A stretch of 64,000 bases of DNA from Arenibacter sp. F20364 (GCF_023015905.1 NZ_JALKBD010000004.1:186001-250000); one strand, 5' to 3'; shown: positions 52,611 through 62,615, counted from the stretch's first letter. Notes: generated by a model not told the origin, from the letters alone. Program-made: numbers and translations.

Positions 52611-53651
52611 TTACTTTACAAATTCTATTTTTTGAGGTTCTTCAACATTTTTACTATCAAAGAAACCTTGGTCGGCCATCCATTGGTCACTGTATATCTT
52701 ACTCATATACCTGGAACCATGATCTGGAAAAATAACCACCACATTGCTATTTTCATTAAACTCCCCCATTTCTTCCAGTTGCCTTACGGCCTGCATTACA
52801 GCGCCACTTGTGTATCCTACAAAAAGGCCTTCTGTTCTGGATATCTCCCTAGCGGTATGGGCACTTTCTTCGTCGGTAACCTTAATAAATTCATCTATTA
52901 CCTTGAAATTGGTGGCAGTAGGGATCAGGTTTTTACCCAAACCTTCAATACGGTATGGATAAATTTCCTTGGTATCCAATTCCCCTGTCTCATGGTACTT
53001 TTTAAGAACGGAACCATAGGCATCCACACCTATTACGCGGATATTCGGATTTTGTTCCTTTAGATACTTAGCGGTTCCGGAAATGGTCCCTCCCGTTCCA
53101 CTACAAGCTATTAAATGGGTAATGTGCCCATTGGTCTGTTGCCAAATTTCAGGTCCCGTACTTTTATAATGGGCATCGGCGTTTAAATCGTTAAAATATT
53201 GATTGATGTATATAGATCCCTCCGTTTCTTCATGCAACCTTTTTGCTACTTCATAATAGGATCTAGGATCATCGGCACTTACGTGCGCAGGACAAACATA
53301 TACTTTGGCCCCCATGGATCTCAGCATATCTATTTTATCCTTGGAAGATTTTGAACTTACGGCCAAGATGCATTCATAGCCTTTTATGATACTGATCATG
53401 GCAATGCTAAATCCCGTATTCCCTGAAGTGGTTTCTATAATGGTACTCCCCTCCTTTAAAATTCCCCTGCGCTCCGCCTCTTCAATGATGTAAAGGGCAA
53501 TGCGATCTTTGGAAGAGTGTCCTGGGTTAAAACCTTCCACCTTAGCGTAAAAATTACCTTCTAAGTTGGCAGCTATTTTATTTAGTTTGATTAATGGGGT
53601 GTTTCCTACAAGTTCTAGGAGGTTGTTATAAGCGTTTATCTTATGTTCCAT
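52611..53651 (-). CDS. PLP-dependent cysteine synthase/cystathionine beta-synthase-family protein
   Basis: This 346-residue fold-type II PLP enzyme starts [21 protein letters not shown]. The Schiff-base Lys48 is in NPGHSSKDR, where relatives usually have NPGGSVKDR. The asparagine loop TSGNTG is at 75-80 and the phosphate loop GTGGTISG follows later. There is no regulatory CBS domain. Reactions of the family join a thiol, sulfide or sulfite to a serine-derived carbon. Next to an alpha-oxoamine synthase, formation of cysteate from a serine derivative and sulfite is a possibility; ordinary cysteine or cystathionine formation is the alternative. Confidence 0.88.
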   Translation of the reverse strand: MEHKINAYNNLLELVGNTPLIKLNKIAANLEGNFYAKVEGFNPGHSSKDRIALYIIEEAERRGILKEGSTIIETTSGNTGFSIAMISIIKGYECILAVSSKSSKDKIDMLRSMGAKVYVCPAHVSADDPRSYYEVAKRLHEETEGSIYINQYFNDLNADAHYKSTGPEIWQQTNGHITHLIACSGTGGTISGTAKYLKEQNPNIRVIGVDAYGSVLKKYHETGELDTKEIYPYRIEGLGKNLIPTATNFKVIDEFIKVTDEESAHTAREISRTEGLFVGYTSGAVMQAVRQLEEMGEFNENSNVVVIFPDHGSRYMSKIYSDQWMADQGFFDSKNVEEPQKIEFVK

Positions 53652-53712
53652 AAACAGTTTCTAGGTTTAGAACTTATCGACATCTAATTAATTTATGTCA
53701 ATATTCATAGGA

Positions 53713-53720
53713 CAAAATTA
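53713..53720 (-). promoter_or_regulatory. Probable -7 box of the cysteine-synthase-family gene
   Basis: On the minus strand TAATTTTG matches TAnnTTTG, 61 bases before the ATG at 53651. No -33 TTG is seen at the expected spacing. Confidence 0.4.
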
Positions 53721-53734
53721 GTCTTTTTTTTTGA

Positions 53735-55795
53735 TTATCGAATTTTATGCTCTAAATCTAACAAAAATGCATATTCTTTTGCCACTTCTTTTAGCGATTC
53801 AAAACGGCCTGAAGCACCGCCATGACCCGCATCCATATTAATATTGAACAACAATAAATTATTATCGGTTTTATACTCCCTAAGTTTGGCAACCCATTTT
53901 GCTGGTTCAAAATATTGCACCTGGGAATCGTGAAATCCAGTAATAACCAGCATATTTGGTTGCAATTGTCGGGATACATTGTCATATGGCGAATACGATT
54001 TCATATAATCATAGTATTCCTTTTCATTGGGATTGCCCCATTCATCATATTCCCCTGTAGTCAGTGGAATGGTATTGTCCAACATGGTCGTAAGCACATC
54101 CACAAACGGTACGGCTGCAATAACACCGTGATAGATTTCCGGGCACAGATTGACTATAGCGCCCATTAAAAGTCCACCGGCAGATCCTCCCGAAGCATAA
54201 AGGTGTTCGGCACTTGTATACTTTTGATCGATCAAAAATTTGGAACAATCAATAAAATCGGTAAACGTATTGATCTTGTTCAGCAATCTTCCTTCCTCAT
54301 ACCACTTTCGCCCCAGATACTCCCCGCCCCTAACATGGGCTATGGCATATATAAAACCTCTATCCAAAAGACTTAAGCGTACAGTGGAAAAATAGGGATC
54401 TATAGTATGCCCATAAGAGCCATAAGCGTATTGCAATAACGGACTTGAACCGTCCAATTTTGTGTTTTTGTGATAGACCAATGAGATAGGAACTTTTTTG
54501 CCATCTCTGGCCGGTGCCCAAATTCGTTCGGAAATATAGTTTTCCTTATTAAAATTTCCGCCCAAAACCTCTTGTTCCTTTTTAATCTCCTTTTCCTTGG
54601 TCCTCATATTGAAATCGATGATGGAACTAGGGGTAGTCATGGAATTATACCCATATCTGAGAATTTCAGTGTCAAAGTCCGGGTTGGTACCTACATAGGC
54701 CGTATAGGTTTCATTGTCAAAGGGCAAATAATAGCTCTCCCCAGTATCCCATCGCACAATCTTCAACTTATTTAAGCCATTCTCGCGCTCGGACAACACG
54801 TAGTAGTCATTGAACATCTCAATATCTTCAAGTAAAACTTCCTCCCTGTGTGGAATAAATTCTACCCAATGTTCGGCTTCGGTCTGGTCCTCTGGGGTGG
54901 TCATCAATTTAAAATTGGTTGCCCCTTCCATATTGGTCAGTATATAAAAATTGTCTTCGTAATGGGTTAGGGAATATTCCAACCCCCTGACCCTTTTTGA
55001 AAACACATGAAATTCTCCATTCGGATCATCCGCCCTAAGAATTTGAAATTCACTGGTCAATGTACTGGAAGAACCAATAACTATAAATTCTTTTGATTTA
55101 GTTTTGTATACGAAGGTGGTAAAGGTTTCGTCCTCCTCGTGAAAAACCAGTTCATCCTCCTCTGGAGATGTCCCCAGTATATGCCTATAGATATTATTGG
55201 ATCTAAGGGTAACAGGATCTTTTTTGGTATAAAACAAAGTCTTATTGTCATTGGCCCATACCGAGCTGCCCGTTGTGTTTTCTATTTTATCCGCAAATAT
55301 CTCTTGGGTGCGTAAATTTTTTATTTGTAAGGTGTATTGCCTACGGGAAACCGTATCCACACCAAAAGCTGCCAGTTCGTTGTTGGGACTTATGGACAAG
55401 CCCCCCAAGTTAAAATAATCCGACCCCTCCGCCATAAGGTTGCAGTTGAACATTATTTCCTCAACGGCATCCTCGTTTTCAAAACGTCTGGCAAAAATGG
55501 GATACTCTTTCCCCAACTCATACCGGGTAGCATACCAGTAGCCATTGAACTTATAGGGCACTGAGGAATCGTCTTCCTTGATCCTGGACTTCATCTCCAG
55601 GAACAAATTGTCCTTAAGGTCATTGGTGTGGCCCGTCATAGCCTCGTAGTATGCGTTTTCCTGTTCCAAAAAAGCAGTAACCTCCGGGTTTTCCCTTTCG
55701 TTCAACCAATAGTAATCATCTATTCTTACATCATTGTGCTTTATTAATTGCTTCTCAATTTTTTTTGCACTTGGTGCTTTTAATTCCCGCTGCAT
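53735..55795 (-). CDS. S9-family serine peptidase, oligopeptidase B type
   Basis: The ATG at 55795 gives 686 residues; a longer frame to 55843 adds an unrelated stretch. An N-terminal domain that is a seven-bladed propeller in known relatives limits substrates to short peptides. The catalytic C-terminal domain has YASGGSAGGLLMGAIV (nucleophilic Ser), the Asp in TGFHDSQVQYFEPAKW and the His in DAGHGGASGR. The signature HVRGGEYLGRKWYEEGR is also typical of oligopeptidase B. It has no signal peptide, so it acts in the cytoplasm, cutting after basic residues in oligopeptides. Confidence 0.92.
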   Translation of the reverse strand: MQRELKAPSAKKIEKQLIKHNDVRIDDYYWLNERENPEVTAFLEQENAYYEAMTGHTNDLKDNLFLEMKSRIKEDDSSVPYKFNGYWYATRYELGKEYPIFARRFENEDAVEEIMFNCNLMAEGSDYFNLGGLSISPNNELAAFGVDTVSRRQYTLQIKNLRTQEIFADKIENTTGSSVWANDNKTLFYTKKDPVTLRSNNIYRHILGTSPEEDELVFHEEDETFTTFVYKTKSKEFIVIGSSSTLTSEFQILRADDPNGEFHVFSKRVRGLEYSLTHYEDNFYILTNMEGATNFKLMTTPEDQTEAEHWVEFIPHREEVLLEDIEMFNDYYVLSERENGLNKLKIVRWDTGESYYLPFDNETYTAYVGTNPDFDTEILRYGYNSMTTPSSIIDFNMRTKEKEIKKEQEVLGGNFNKENYISERIWAPARDGKKVPISLVYHKNTKLDGSSPLLQYAYGSYGHTIDPYFSTVRLSLLDRGFIYAIAHVRGGEYLGRKWYEEGRLLNKINTFTDFIDCSKFLIDQKYTSAEHLYASGGSAGGLLMGAIVNLCPEIYHGVIAAVPFVDVLTTMLDNTIPLTTGEYDEWGNPNEKEYYDYMKSYSPYDNVSRQLQPNMLVITGFHDSQVQYFEPAKWVAKLREYKTDNNLLLFNINMDAGHGGASGRFESLKEVAKEYAFLLDLEHKIR

Positions 55796-55950
55796 GAGTG
55801 TGGTATGTTTTATAAGAAGCGCAAAAATAATATTTAAATGCAACCGACCTGATTAATTATGAGCTTTATCCATAATTATATTGACCAAACCATTAGCAGG
55901 CCCCATCAATTACTGTCACCTTTAATTCCAATATATCCCAATCATTTTAG

Positions 55951-55958
55951 TAATTTTG
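55951..55958 (+). promoter_or_regulatory. Probable -7 box of the YbaB/EbfC gene
   Basis: TAATTTTG fits TAnnTTTG, 27 bases before the ATG at 55986. This also argues against starting the protein at the TTG at 55956. Confidence 0.55.
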
Positions 55959-55985
55959 TCTTATCAACTTTTTAAATTTAAAGTT

Positions 55986-56312
55986 ATGTTTGGAGATATG
56001 ATGGGCATGTTGGGAAAATTAAAGGAAACCCAGGAAAAAGTAAAAGCCACTAAGGAACGAATGAATACCGTAATACTTGACGAGAAATCTCCGGATGATT
56101 TGCTCAAAGTAAGTATAACGGCCAATAGAACAATTAAATCCATCACTATAGATGATCGACTTTTACAGGATAAGGAACAACTGGAAGATTATTTGATCCT
56201 TACCCTTAACAAGGCTATAGAAAAGGCCACAACTATTAATGAGAATGAATTGGCAGCTGTTGCCAAGGAAGGAATGCCCAACATTCCTGGAATGGATTCG
56301 TTTTTAAAATAA
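55986..56312 (+). CDS. YbaB/EbfC-family nucleoid-associated protein
   Basis: The 108-residue protein has the family layout: an N-terminal Met/Gly-rich helix ([19 protein letters not shown]), a beta sheet ([18 protein letters not shown]), and a C-terminal helix with [28 protein letters not shown]. YbaB dimers bind DNA without strong sequence preference and help organise the nucleoid. In many bacteria the gene sits by dnaX-recR; here it does not, being between oligopeptidase B (divergent) and a thioredoxin-like gene 45 bases downstream, with which it is probably co-transcribed. Confidence 0.92.
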   Translation: MFGDMMGMLGKLKETQEKVKATKERMNTVILDEKSPDDLLKVSITANRTIKSITIDDRLLQDKEQLEDYLILTLNKAIEKATTINENELAAVAKEGMPNIPGMDSFLK

Positions 56313-56357
56313 ATTTCACTAAGTTTATCACAGCCTTTTTAATCAAAACTTGCACCA

Positions 56358-56816
56358 ATGAAGTATGTATTCTTCCTAGTATTGTTTCCTTTCCTTTTAA
56401 ATGCTCAAAATACCAGTAGCAACATTCAGGAAACAGATTGGCTGACCGATTACGAGAATGCGCAAATAGTTGCAAAAAAAACCAATTCCAACATTCTTAT
56501 GTACTTTACGGGCAGTGATTGGTGCTCTCCCTGTAAGGCTTTAAAAAAAGACTTGTTCGATACTAGCCAGTTCAAGGAAGTGGCCAAGGACTATGTACTT
56601 CTATATGTGGATTTACCCAGAAAGAAAGAACGTCTTAGCCCAGAAGAAATGAAACAGAACAAGGCCTTATTATCCCAATGGAACAAAAAGGGCATTTTTC
56701 CACTTATTAGTTTGGTCAGTGCCGAAGAAAAAGAAGTGGCCTCACTTTCCGGTTATGGTTCCAAGATGGATGTGGAGAAGTATTTGGATTTTCTCAGAAG
56801 GAATAGAAAAATGTAA
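56358..56816 (+). CDS. Secreted thioredoxin-fold protein
   Basis: A signal peptide (about residues 1-17, LVLFPFLLNAQ) leads to a thioredoxin domain with the redox pair in GSDWCSPCKALKKDLF (Cys56 and Cys59). The cis-Pro region is GIFPLISLVSAEEKEV. The type resembles the thioredoxin_7/DsbD-gamma-like group that handles disulfides in the periplasm. The 152 residues include a Lys/Glu-rich loop before the cis-Pro (PRKKERLSPEEMKQNK). The partner is not known; the upstream gene is a DNA-binding protein, so the shared transcript does not suggest a role. Confidence 0.87.
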   Translation: MKYVFFLVLFPFLLNAQNTSSNIQETDWLTDYENAQIVAKKTNSNILMYFTGSDWCSPCKALKKDLFDTSQFKEVAKDYVLLYVDLPRKKERLSPEEMKQNKALLSQWNKKGIFPLISLVSAEEKEVASLSGYGSKMDVEKYLDFLRRNRKM

Positions 56817-57054
56817 TTTTAATCCAAAGCCGTTTCCTCCTTTACCAGGTAATCTAAAATTCTTTTTTTTCTAAATCCAAATTTAAAATCTGGTATTACC
56901 AATTATTTGGCTATTGCCAAATACCTTATTCTAGCCGACAAAATCCTATATTCCCGTCCTCAAAAAGGCGAAATTGACCTAAAATTGATTATAATTGTAA
57001 GGGTAATTTTATTGCCGAAAACCTTAATTAACAATTATAAAATTCTCCTTTATT

Positions 57055-58266
57055 ATGACGGACAATTATTTTAAGACCTATCCGGACAAAAATGGTTTTT
57101 TTAAAGAGTATGGCGGATCCTTTATCCCGCCCGTTCTTGAAGAGGAAATGAAAAAAATTACTGACGCTTATTATTCCATAAGCAAATCGCATAATTTTAT
57201 TTCGGAACTACGCAGCATTCGCAAACACTATCAGGGTAGGCCAACTCCGGTTTATTACTGCAACAGGCTCTCCGAAAAATACGGGGGAAGAATATATCTT
57301 AAACGAGAAGATCTAAATCATACAGGGGCACATAAACTCAACCATTGTATGGGTGAGGCGCTTTTGGCAAAACACTTGGGCAAAAAGAAACTAATTGCAG
57401 AGACAGGAGCCGGACAACACGGTGTTGCCTTGGCAACCGCAGCTGCCTATTTTGGGTTGGAATGTGAAATACACATGGGAGAAGTGGATATTGCAAAGGA
57501 ACATCCCAACGTGGTTAGGATGAAAATCCTAGGCGCAAAAGTAGTACCCGTTTCCCATGGCCTAAAAACATTAAAGGAAGCCGTGGATTCTGCCTTTGAA
57601 GCATATTTAAAGGACCCTATAAGTACCATATATTGTATAGGCTCTGTGGTTGGACCACATCCCTTTCCAATGATGGTGCGGGATTTTCAGCGTGTAGTAG
57701 GCATTGAAGCCAAAGAACAGTTTGTTGAAATGACGGGGGAATTGCCGGATAGGGTGGTAGCCTGTGTAGGCGGGGGAAGTAATGCCATGGGGATATTCTC
57801 CTCCTTTTTAGAGGAACCGGAATGTACCTTATACGGTGTTGAACCTGGTGGCCGCTCCTTGGAGTACGGTGAACATGCCGCCACTATGACCTTGGGCAGC
57901 CCTGGAGTAATCCATGGTTTTAAATGTTATATGTTGAAGGACGACAAAGGGGAACCTGGCGCAGTACATTCCGTTGCCAGTGGCTTGGATTATCCTGGAG
58001 TGGGCCCTGAACACAGTATGCTAAAGGATCTTAAAAAAGTAACCTATGACGTTGTTTCGGACCAGGAAACAGTGGATGCCTTTTTTGAATTAAGTCGCAT
58101 GGAAGGAATTATCCCTGCCTTGGAAAGCGCCCATGCAGTGGCCTATGCCATTAAATTGGCACAACAGGATCCACAGTCCTCCATTTTGGTCAACCTAAGT
58201 GGCAGGGGTGACAAAGATCTGGATTATGTGGTAGATACCTATGGGCTGCCCGAAGATCGGGAATAA
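57055..58266 (+). CDS. trpB: Tryptophan synthase beta-chain, without a nearby alpha-chain gene
   Basis: The 403-residue PLP enzyme joins indole and serine to form tryptophan. Signatures are [15 protein letters not shown] with Schiff-base Lys94, [17 protein letters not shown] with catalytic Glu116, the phosphate loop [10 protein letters not shown], and the C-terminal [10 protein letters not shown]. They place it in the TrpB1 class. Two segments differ from E. coli TrpB, notably [13 protein letters not shown]. No trpA, trpC, trpD or trpE is next to it: the neighbours are a thioredoxin gene and a DUF1508 gene. A second, operonic trpB is likely elsewhere. It may work alone or with the TrpA encoded at another locus. 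Confidence 0.92.
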   Translation: MTDNYFKTYPDKNGFFKEYGGSFIPPVLEEEMKKITDAYYSISKSHNFISELRSIRKHYQGRPTPVYYCNRLSEKYGGRIYLKREDLNHTGAHKLNHCMGEALLAKHLGKKKLIAETGAGQHGVALATAAAYFGLECEIHMGEVDIAKEHPNVVRMKILGAKVVPVSHGLKTLKEAVDSAFEAYLKDPISTIYCIGSVVGPHPFPMMVRDFQRVVGIEAKEQFVEMTGELPDRVVACVGGGSNAMGIFSSFLEEPECTLYGVEPGGRSLEYGEHAATMTLGSPGVIHGFKCYMLKDDKGEPGAVHSVASGLDYPGVGPEHSMLKDLKKVTYDVVSDQETVDAFFELSRMEGIIPALESAHAVAYAIKLAQQDPQSSILVNLSGRGDKDLDYVVDTYGLPEDRE

Positions 58267-58585
58267 TTTTCAAACCTATATGGAAGGGCGTCCAAAGGCT
58301 AAAACCCATAGCTATTTTGGCGCCTTTTTTTTGAGGAAACCAATAACAGATGTACCCATTTTTTGAGGCCCATCCAAGCCGCTCTGAGAACTTTAGGGAT
58401 TGTACCCAACTTCGCCGAGAATTTGCAAAAAGGCATTCCCTATCCTTCCAAATGGATACAATAAAAACCGCTCCTACCCCTTGTGCAGGCTTCTATCTCC
58501 CTTGTTGGAAAAATATTTAGATATGGTGTTTAAAATTAAAGATTCACATTTTTTTGTGTAACTTTAAAAAAAGTTGCCATAGGCT
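58267..58585. other. 319-base spacer after trpB
   Basis: Apart from the probable terminator, the region holds one 56-residue ATG-started frame (58350-58520) with no recognisable features, no ribosome-binding site and a proline- and cysteine-rich composition; I do not call it a gene. A TAACTTTA sequence at 58559-58566 is one base off a -7 box for the DUF1508 gene. Confidence 0.5.
58284..58330 (+). terminator. Probable intrinsic terminator of trpB
   Basis: AAGGGCGTCCAAA pairs imperfectly with TTTGGCGCCTT (single-base bulges) over an ~18-base loop, followed by a run of T. Confidence 0.6.
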
Positions 58586-58909
58586 ATGCTACAAATAAAC
58601 AAGGAATCTGATACCACCTATACCTTCAGTCTGCAATCCGAAAGCGGACAGACCCTTCTGACCAGTATTGCCTTCAAAAACAGGGAGGAGATTGACGAGA
58701 CCATTGCCAGTCTTAAGGTCCTAATTGGGCAATCTTCGGTTTTTGAGCGCAAGACCGACTATAACGGCAAATTTCTTTTCACCATGAAGAATAGTGGAGG
58801 CAAAATTATTGGCCACTCTATGCTTTATAGTTCCGAGGCCGGAATGGAAAATGGTATAAAAAATTTAAAAACAAGTATCTCTCTTTTACCTGATGCTATT
58901 GGCTTATAA
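58586..58909 (+). CDS. YegP-like DUF1508 protein with two repeats
   Basis: The 107-residue protein holds two copies of the DUF1508 unit: YTFSLQSESGQTLLTSIAFKNR with a following helix (about residues 11-50), and FLFTMKNSGGKIIGHSMLYSSE with EAGMENGIKNLKTS (about 63-98). The paired units form the small YegP fold, a swapped domain seen in structures of this family, whose role is not known. Its end overlaps the convergent aldolase gene by six bases. Confidence 0.82.
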   Translation: MLQINKESDTTYTFSLQSESGQTLLTSIAFKNREEIDETIASLKVLIGQSSVFERKTDYNGKFLFTMKNSGGKIIGHSMLYSSEAGMENGIKNLKTSISLLPDAIGL

Positions 58910-59926
58910 TTTTGAAAGAACATCCAGAAAAGCTTCGTGCATGGCATCGGTATAATCCAAATGGGTAACGATACGCAGTTTTTTTTGCCCCATACCTATA
59001 ATTTGAATATTCCTTTTTCTCAGTTTGTCCAAAAAATCATCAGTGGTCATTTGCTTTTCATCGATCTCGAAAATAACAATATTGGTCTCCGTAGGTTCCA
59101 CCTTTTTAATGTACGGCAAACCGTTCAACAGCAAACTTATTTCCCTGGCCTTCCTATGGTCCTCCGCCAATCGTTCCCTATTATTTTCCAAAGCATAAAT
59201 TCCGGCTGCCGCAAGATAGCCCGCTTGTCGCATGCCACCACCTAGTACCTTCCTAACCCTAATGGCTTTGTCAATATGCTCCTTATCCCCCAACAAAACG
59301 GAACCTACGGGACATCCCAGCCCCTTGCTTAAACAAACACTTATAGTATGGAACAAGGCCCCGTAATCCATGGGCGCTTCATTTTTGGCAATCAGGGCAT
59401 TCCAAAGTCGTGCTCCATCCAAATGATATTTTAATTGATGCTTGTCACAAACCTTTCCAATGGCCCTCAATTCCTCCAAGTTGCAACAGGCCCCTCCACC
59501 TTTATTCGTGGTATTCTCAATACAAACCAAAGATGTTAAAGGGCTATGATAGAAGTCCGGCGGATTAATTACTTCCTCGACTTGACTTGCTGTCATCATT
59601 CCTCTATGACCATCTACCAATCTACAGGAAACACCACTATTAAAGCTTACCCCTCCCCCTTCATAATTATAAACATGGGCATACTTATCACATATTAACT
59701 GCTCCCCCTGTTGGGTATGCAGCTTAATAGCTGTTTGATTGGCCATGGTACCACTTGGAAAAAACAAGGCGGCTTCCATTCCGAACAACTTCGCCATCAT
59801 TTTTTCCAGCCTATTCACTGTGGGATCATTTTTAAAAACATCATCACCTACTTCAGCTGCCATCATAGCTTGAAGCATTTCCGGGGTGGGTCTTGTTACC
59901 GTGTCACTGATTAGGTTTATCTGCAT
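58904..59926 (-). CDS. Low-specificity L-threonine aldolase
   Basis: The 340-residue fold-type I PLP enzyme splits threonine or allo-threonine into glycine and acetaldehyde. It starts INLISDTVTRPTPEMLQAMM and has the family's early DxxTxP motif. KYHLDGARLWNALIA contains the Asp and Arg that contact the cofactor. SVCLSKGLGCPVGSVLLG contains the Schiff-base Lys. The closing segment DFLDKLRKRNIQIIGMGQKKLRIVTHLDYT is typical of the C-terminal domain. The gene is convergent with the DUF1508 gene and divergent from the ATP-grasp operon. Confidence 0.93.
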   Translation of the reverse strand: MQINLISDTVTRPTPEMLQAMMAAEVGDDVFKNDPTVNRLEKMMAKLFGMEAALFFPSGTMANQTAIKLHTQQGEQLICDKYAHVYNYEGGGVSFNSGVSCRLVDGHRGMMTASQVEEVINPPDFYHSPLTSLVCIENTTNKGGGACCNLEELRAIGKVCDKHQLKYHLDGARLWNALIAKNEAPMDYGALFHTISVCLSKGLGCPVGSVLLGDKEHIDKAIRVRKVLGGGMRQAGYLAAAGIYALENNRERLAEDHRKAREISLLLNGLPYIKKVEPTETNIVIFEIDEKQMTTDDFLDKLRKRNIQIIGMGQKKLRIVTHLDYTDAMHEAFLDVLSKL

Positions 59927-60149
59927 AAAGGGTAATAATTATATGAATTGAATTCAACCTAATGAATTAAGATTCTAAAATTATATAAAACCTACCATAT
60001 ATTTTCAAGTAGGGATTTTTTTCATGTCAATTGACAGGAATCATCAATAATCCCATCACATTTTTTAACAATGGATAATTATCTAACCGAATTATAATTA
60101 AAACGTGGATAAGCAATTAAAATAAAGTAAATTAGGGAAAAATAGGCGT

Positions 60150-61616
60150 ATGAATCAGGACCTAAAAAAACCCATATTTTCATCTTATATAAACAATACC
60201 AATCTTTTTGATGAAGTCTTTGATCCCAATGGCATTGCCAAAAATGTCTATCAAAAATTGTTCGAGTTGTATGGAAACCACTCCATTCAGGATTATGTAC
60301 AGCTGAACAATAAGGCAAAATCGTCCTTCTTTAACCAAGGGATTACTTTTCAGGTATATGAAAACAAAGAGACCCAGGAGAAAATATTCCCTTTTGATCT
60401 TTTTCCAAGAATTATAGATGAAGATGAATGGGAAATCATAGAAAAGGGATCCATTCAACGCAGTAAGGCCTTGAACTTATTCTTATGGGACGTTTATCAC
60501 GATAAAAAGATTATCAAGGACGGGGTAGTCCCCTTAGATCTTATAAGTTCCTCTGCCAACTACCTACATCAAATGATAGGTGTTGATCCGCCAGGAGGTA
60601 TTTACAATCACATATCGGGCACTGATATCATAAAGCACTCTGACGGAAATTATTATGTGCTTGAAGACAATATTCGATGTCCCTCCGGTGTAAGTTATGT
60701 TATTTGTAATCGCACCGCCTTAAAGAGGGCTCTTTTTGGGGTTTTCAACCACTACAAAACCCATTCGGTAACCAATTACGCCGAAAACCTGTTAGAGATT
60801 CTGGAAAGCGTAAAACCAAAAGGGGTGGATGTTCCTAATTGCGTGGTGCTTACCCCTGGGATGTACAATTCTGCCTTTTATGAACATTCATATCTGGCAA
60901 AGGCTATGGGCGTGGAATTGGTAGAAGGTCGGGATTTGTTTGTAGAGAACGATTTTGTGTACATGAAGACTATTAGCGGCCCAATAAAAGTTGATGTTAT
61001 TTACCGTAGGGTAGACGACCAATACTTGGACCCCTTAGAATTTAAACCCGATTCGGCCTTGGGAGTACCCGGGCTTTTCACCGCCTACAAGAAAGGCAAT
61101 GTCTGCTTGGCAAATGCCCCCGGAACGGGTGTAGCAGACGATAAGGCCATCTATACCTATATGCCGGAAATAATTAAGTATTATTTGGACGAATCCCCAA
61201 TTCTTAACAATGTCCATACCTACCACTGCAGCAGGCCGGACGAACTTAAATATGTCCTGGAACATATTCAAGAACTAGTCATAAAACCTGTGGACGAAGC
61301 AGGTGGCTATGGTATTTCCATTGGTAACCGACTCACCAAGGAGGAAATAAAGGTAGTCCAAGAGGAAATTAAACAAAGTCCAAGAAAATATATTGCCCAA
61401 CCCATTATGTCATTATCGGTGCACCCCACCTATATAGATGACACGGAGTCCTTTGAACAACGACATGTAGACTTAAGGACCTTTACACTCTTAGGGGATA
61501 AAAAGGAATTTGTTCTAAAGGGAGGACTTTCAAGGGTTGCGCTCAAAAGAGGGAATCTGATTGTAAATTCTTCACAAGGCGGGGGTTCCAAGGACACCTG
61601 GGTACTAAAAAAATAA
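60150..61616 (+). CDS. Circularly permuted ATP-grasp family ligase
   Basis: The 488-residue protein belongs to the circularly permuted ATP-grasp type 2 group (DUF404/407-like). ATP and metal contacts are suggested by VLEDNIRCPSGVSYVICNR, VIYRRVDDQYLDPLEF and the strand VIKPVDEAGGYGISIG, plus RHVDLRTFTLL near the end. An active-site loop YYVLEDN precedes the Pro-Ser-Gly-Val. ATP-grasp enzymes join a carboxylate to an amine. Iyer and colleagues predicted that this group makes peptide-like metabolites or protein tags together with alpha-E and transglutaminase-like proteins. That set is present here in three consecutive genes. Substrate is unknown. Confidence 0.88.
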   Translation: MNQDLKKPIFSSYINNTNLFDEVFDPNGIAKNVYQKLFELYGNHSIQDYVQLNNKAKSSFFNQGITFQVYENKETQEKIFPFDLFPRIIDEDEWEIIEKGSIQRSKALNLFLWDVYHDKKIIKDGVVPLDLISSSANYLHQMIGVDPPGGIYNHISGTDIIKHSDGNYYVLEDNIRCPSGVSYVICNRTALKRALFGVFNHYKTHSVTNYAENLLEILESVKPKGVDVPNCVVLTPGMYNSAFYEHSYLAKAMGVELVEGRDLFVENDFVYMKTISGPIKVDVIYRRVDDQYLDPLEFKPDSALGVPGLFTAYKKGNVCLANAPGTGVADDKAIYTYMPEIIKYYLDESPILNNVHTYHCSRPDELKYVLEHIQELVIKPVDEAGGYGISIGNRLTKEEIKVVQEEIKQSPRKYIAQPIMSLSVHPTYIDDTESFEQRHVDLRTFTLLGDKKEFVLKGGLSRVALKRGNLIVNSSQGGGSKDTWVLKK

Positions 61617-61625
61617 ATCAATCCT

Positions 61626-62573
61626 ATGTTAGCAAGAGTTGCCAATAATCTATTTTGGATGGGCCGTTATATTGAACGCGCCGAACATATTGCCAGATAT
61701 TTAAATGTTAATTATTTCTCGTCCTTGGACGCACCAAACGAGCTGTCACAGTCCCGACAATTTGTACTGCAATCCATGATGTTTATGGTAGGGGAACCTG
61801 TTAAGGACAATACCATTATTCTAAATGAGGAAGAAATTCTATACAACATCGGGCTAAATCCCAATATACCCTATTCCATTATTAACCATGTGAAATTTGC
61901 CAGGGAGAATGCCAACAGTGCAAGAGACCTTATTTCTACCGAACTGTATGAATCCATTAACAAATTTTATCATTTCGTAATCAATTATTCAATAGAGGAT
62001 TTCACCAAAAAGGGATTATACGATTTTACGGTAAATGTCACAGAAATGACCGCCATTTTAAGAGGTAAGATACGCGGCACCCTTTTGCATGATGAGGTTT
62101 ACGCCATTATCATGCTCGGAATAAATTTGGAAAGGGCCACACAAGTAATCCGGATCATCAATGCCAAATACAATGATGCCGTTAAGGCCAAAGGCAGTTA
62201 TGGGGATAAAATAGGCCATAGCTTTGAATGGATCACATTGCTCAAATGTGTGGAATCATATGACATGATGCGCAGGTTCTATAAAAAGACCCCAACAAGC
62301 ATTTCCACGTTAGAGTTCCTAATATTAAATCCAGATTGTCCCAGATCCGTTATAAACAGTATCAATCAGGTCCACAAACACATTAGGGTTTTGGATGAAT
62401 CCAAAGCTCCCAATAAAAATTCCACCGCATTTTTAATTAGTAAGGTAAAAGGCGAATATGAATTTAAATTTGCTGAGGAAATCGAAGAGGACATTCAGAG
62501 CTTCATTGAAAAGATCCTACATAATCTATTGCAGATTAGTGTTAAAATGGAAAAAGAGTTTTTTAACTATTGA
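61626..62573 (+). CDS. Alpha-E domain protein (DUF403)
   Basis: The 315-residue all-helical protein starts MLARVANNLFWMGRYIERAEHIARYLNVN, the clearest signature of the alpha-E family (NLFWMGRYIERAE). Another conserved stretch is RENANSARDLISTELYESINKFYHF. At the C terminus are the segment LEFLILNPDCPRSVINSI and a charged end. The family is found almost only with circularly permuted ATP-grasp and transglutaminase-like genes, and its biochemical role is not established. The gene follows the ATP-grasp gene after nine bases, so the two are one transcript. Confidence 0.9.
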   Translation: MLARVANNLFWMGRYIERAEHIARYLNVNYFSSLDAPNELSQSRQFVLQSMMFMVGEPVKDNTIILNEEEILYNIGLNPNIPYSIINHVKFARENANSARDLISTELYESINKFYHFVINYSIEDFTKKGLYDFTVNVTEMTAILRGKIRGTLLHDEVYAIIMLGINLERATQVIRIINAKYNDAVKAKGSYGDKIGHSFEWITLLKCVESYDMMRRFYKKTPTSISTLEFLILNPDCPRSVINSINQVHKHIRVLDESKAPNKNSTAFLISKVKGEYEFKFAEEIEEDIQSFIEKILHNLLQISVKMEKEFFNY

Positions 62574-62615
62574 AGTTAAAGCATTGACTTACATTTGTGT
62601 TAAGAACTACTTGAA

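Noticed and set aside
58350-58520. 56-codon ATG frame in the spacer after trpB
   Set aside because: No features or ribosome-binding site; it starts just after a terminator and no relative is recognised. Kept only as a remark in the spacer entry.
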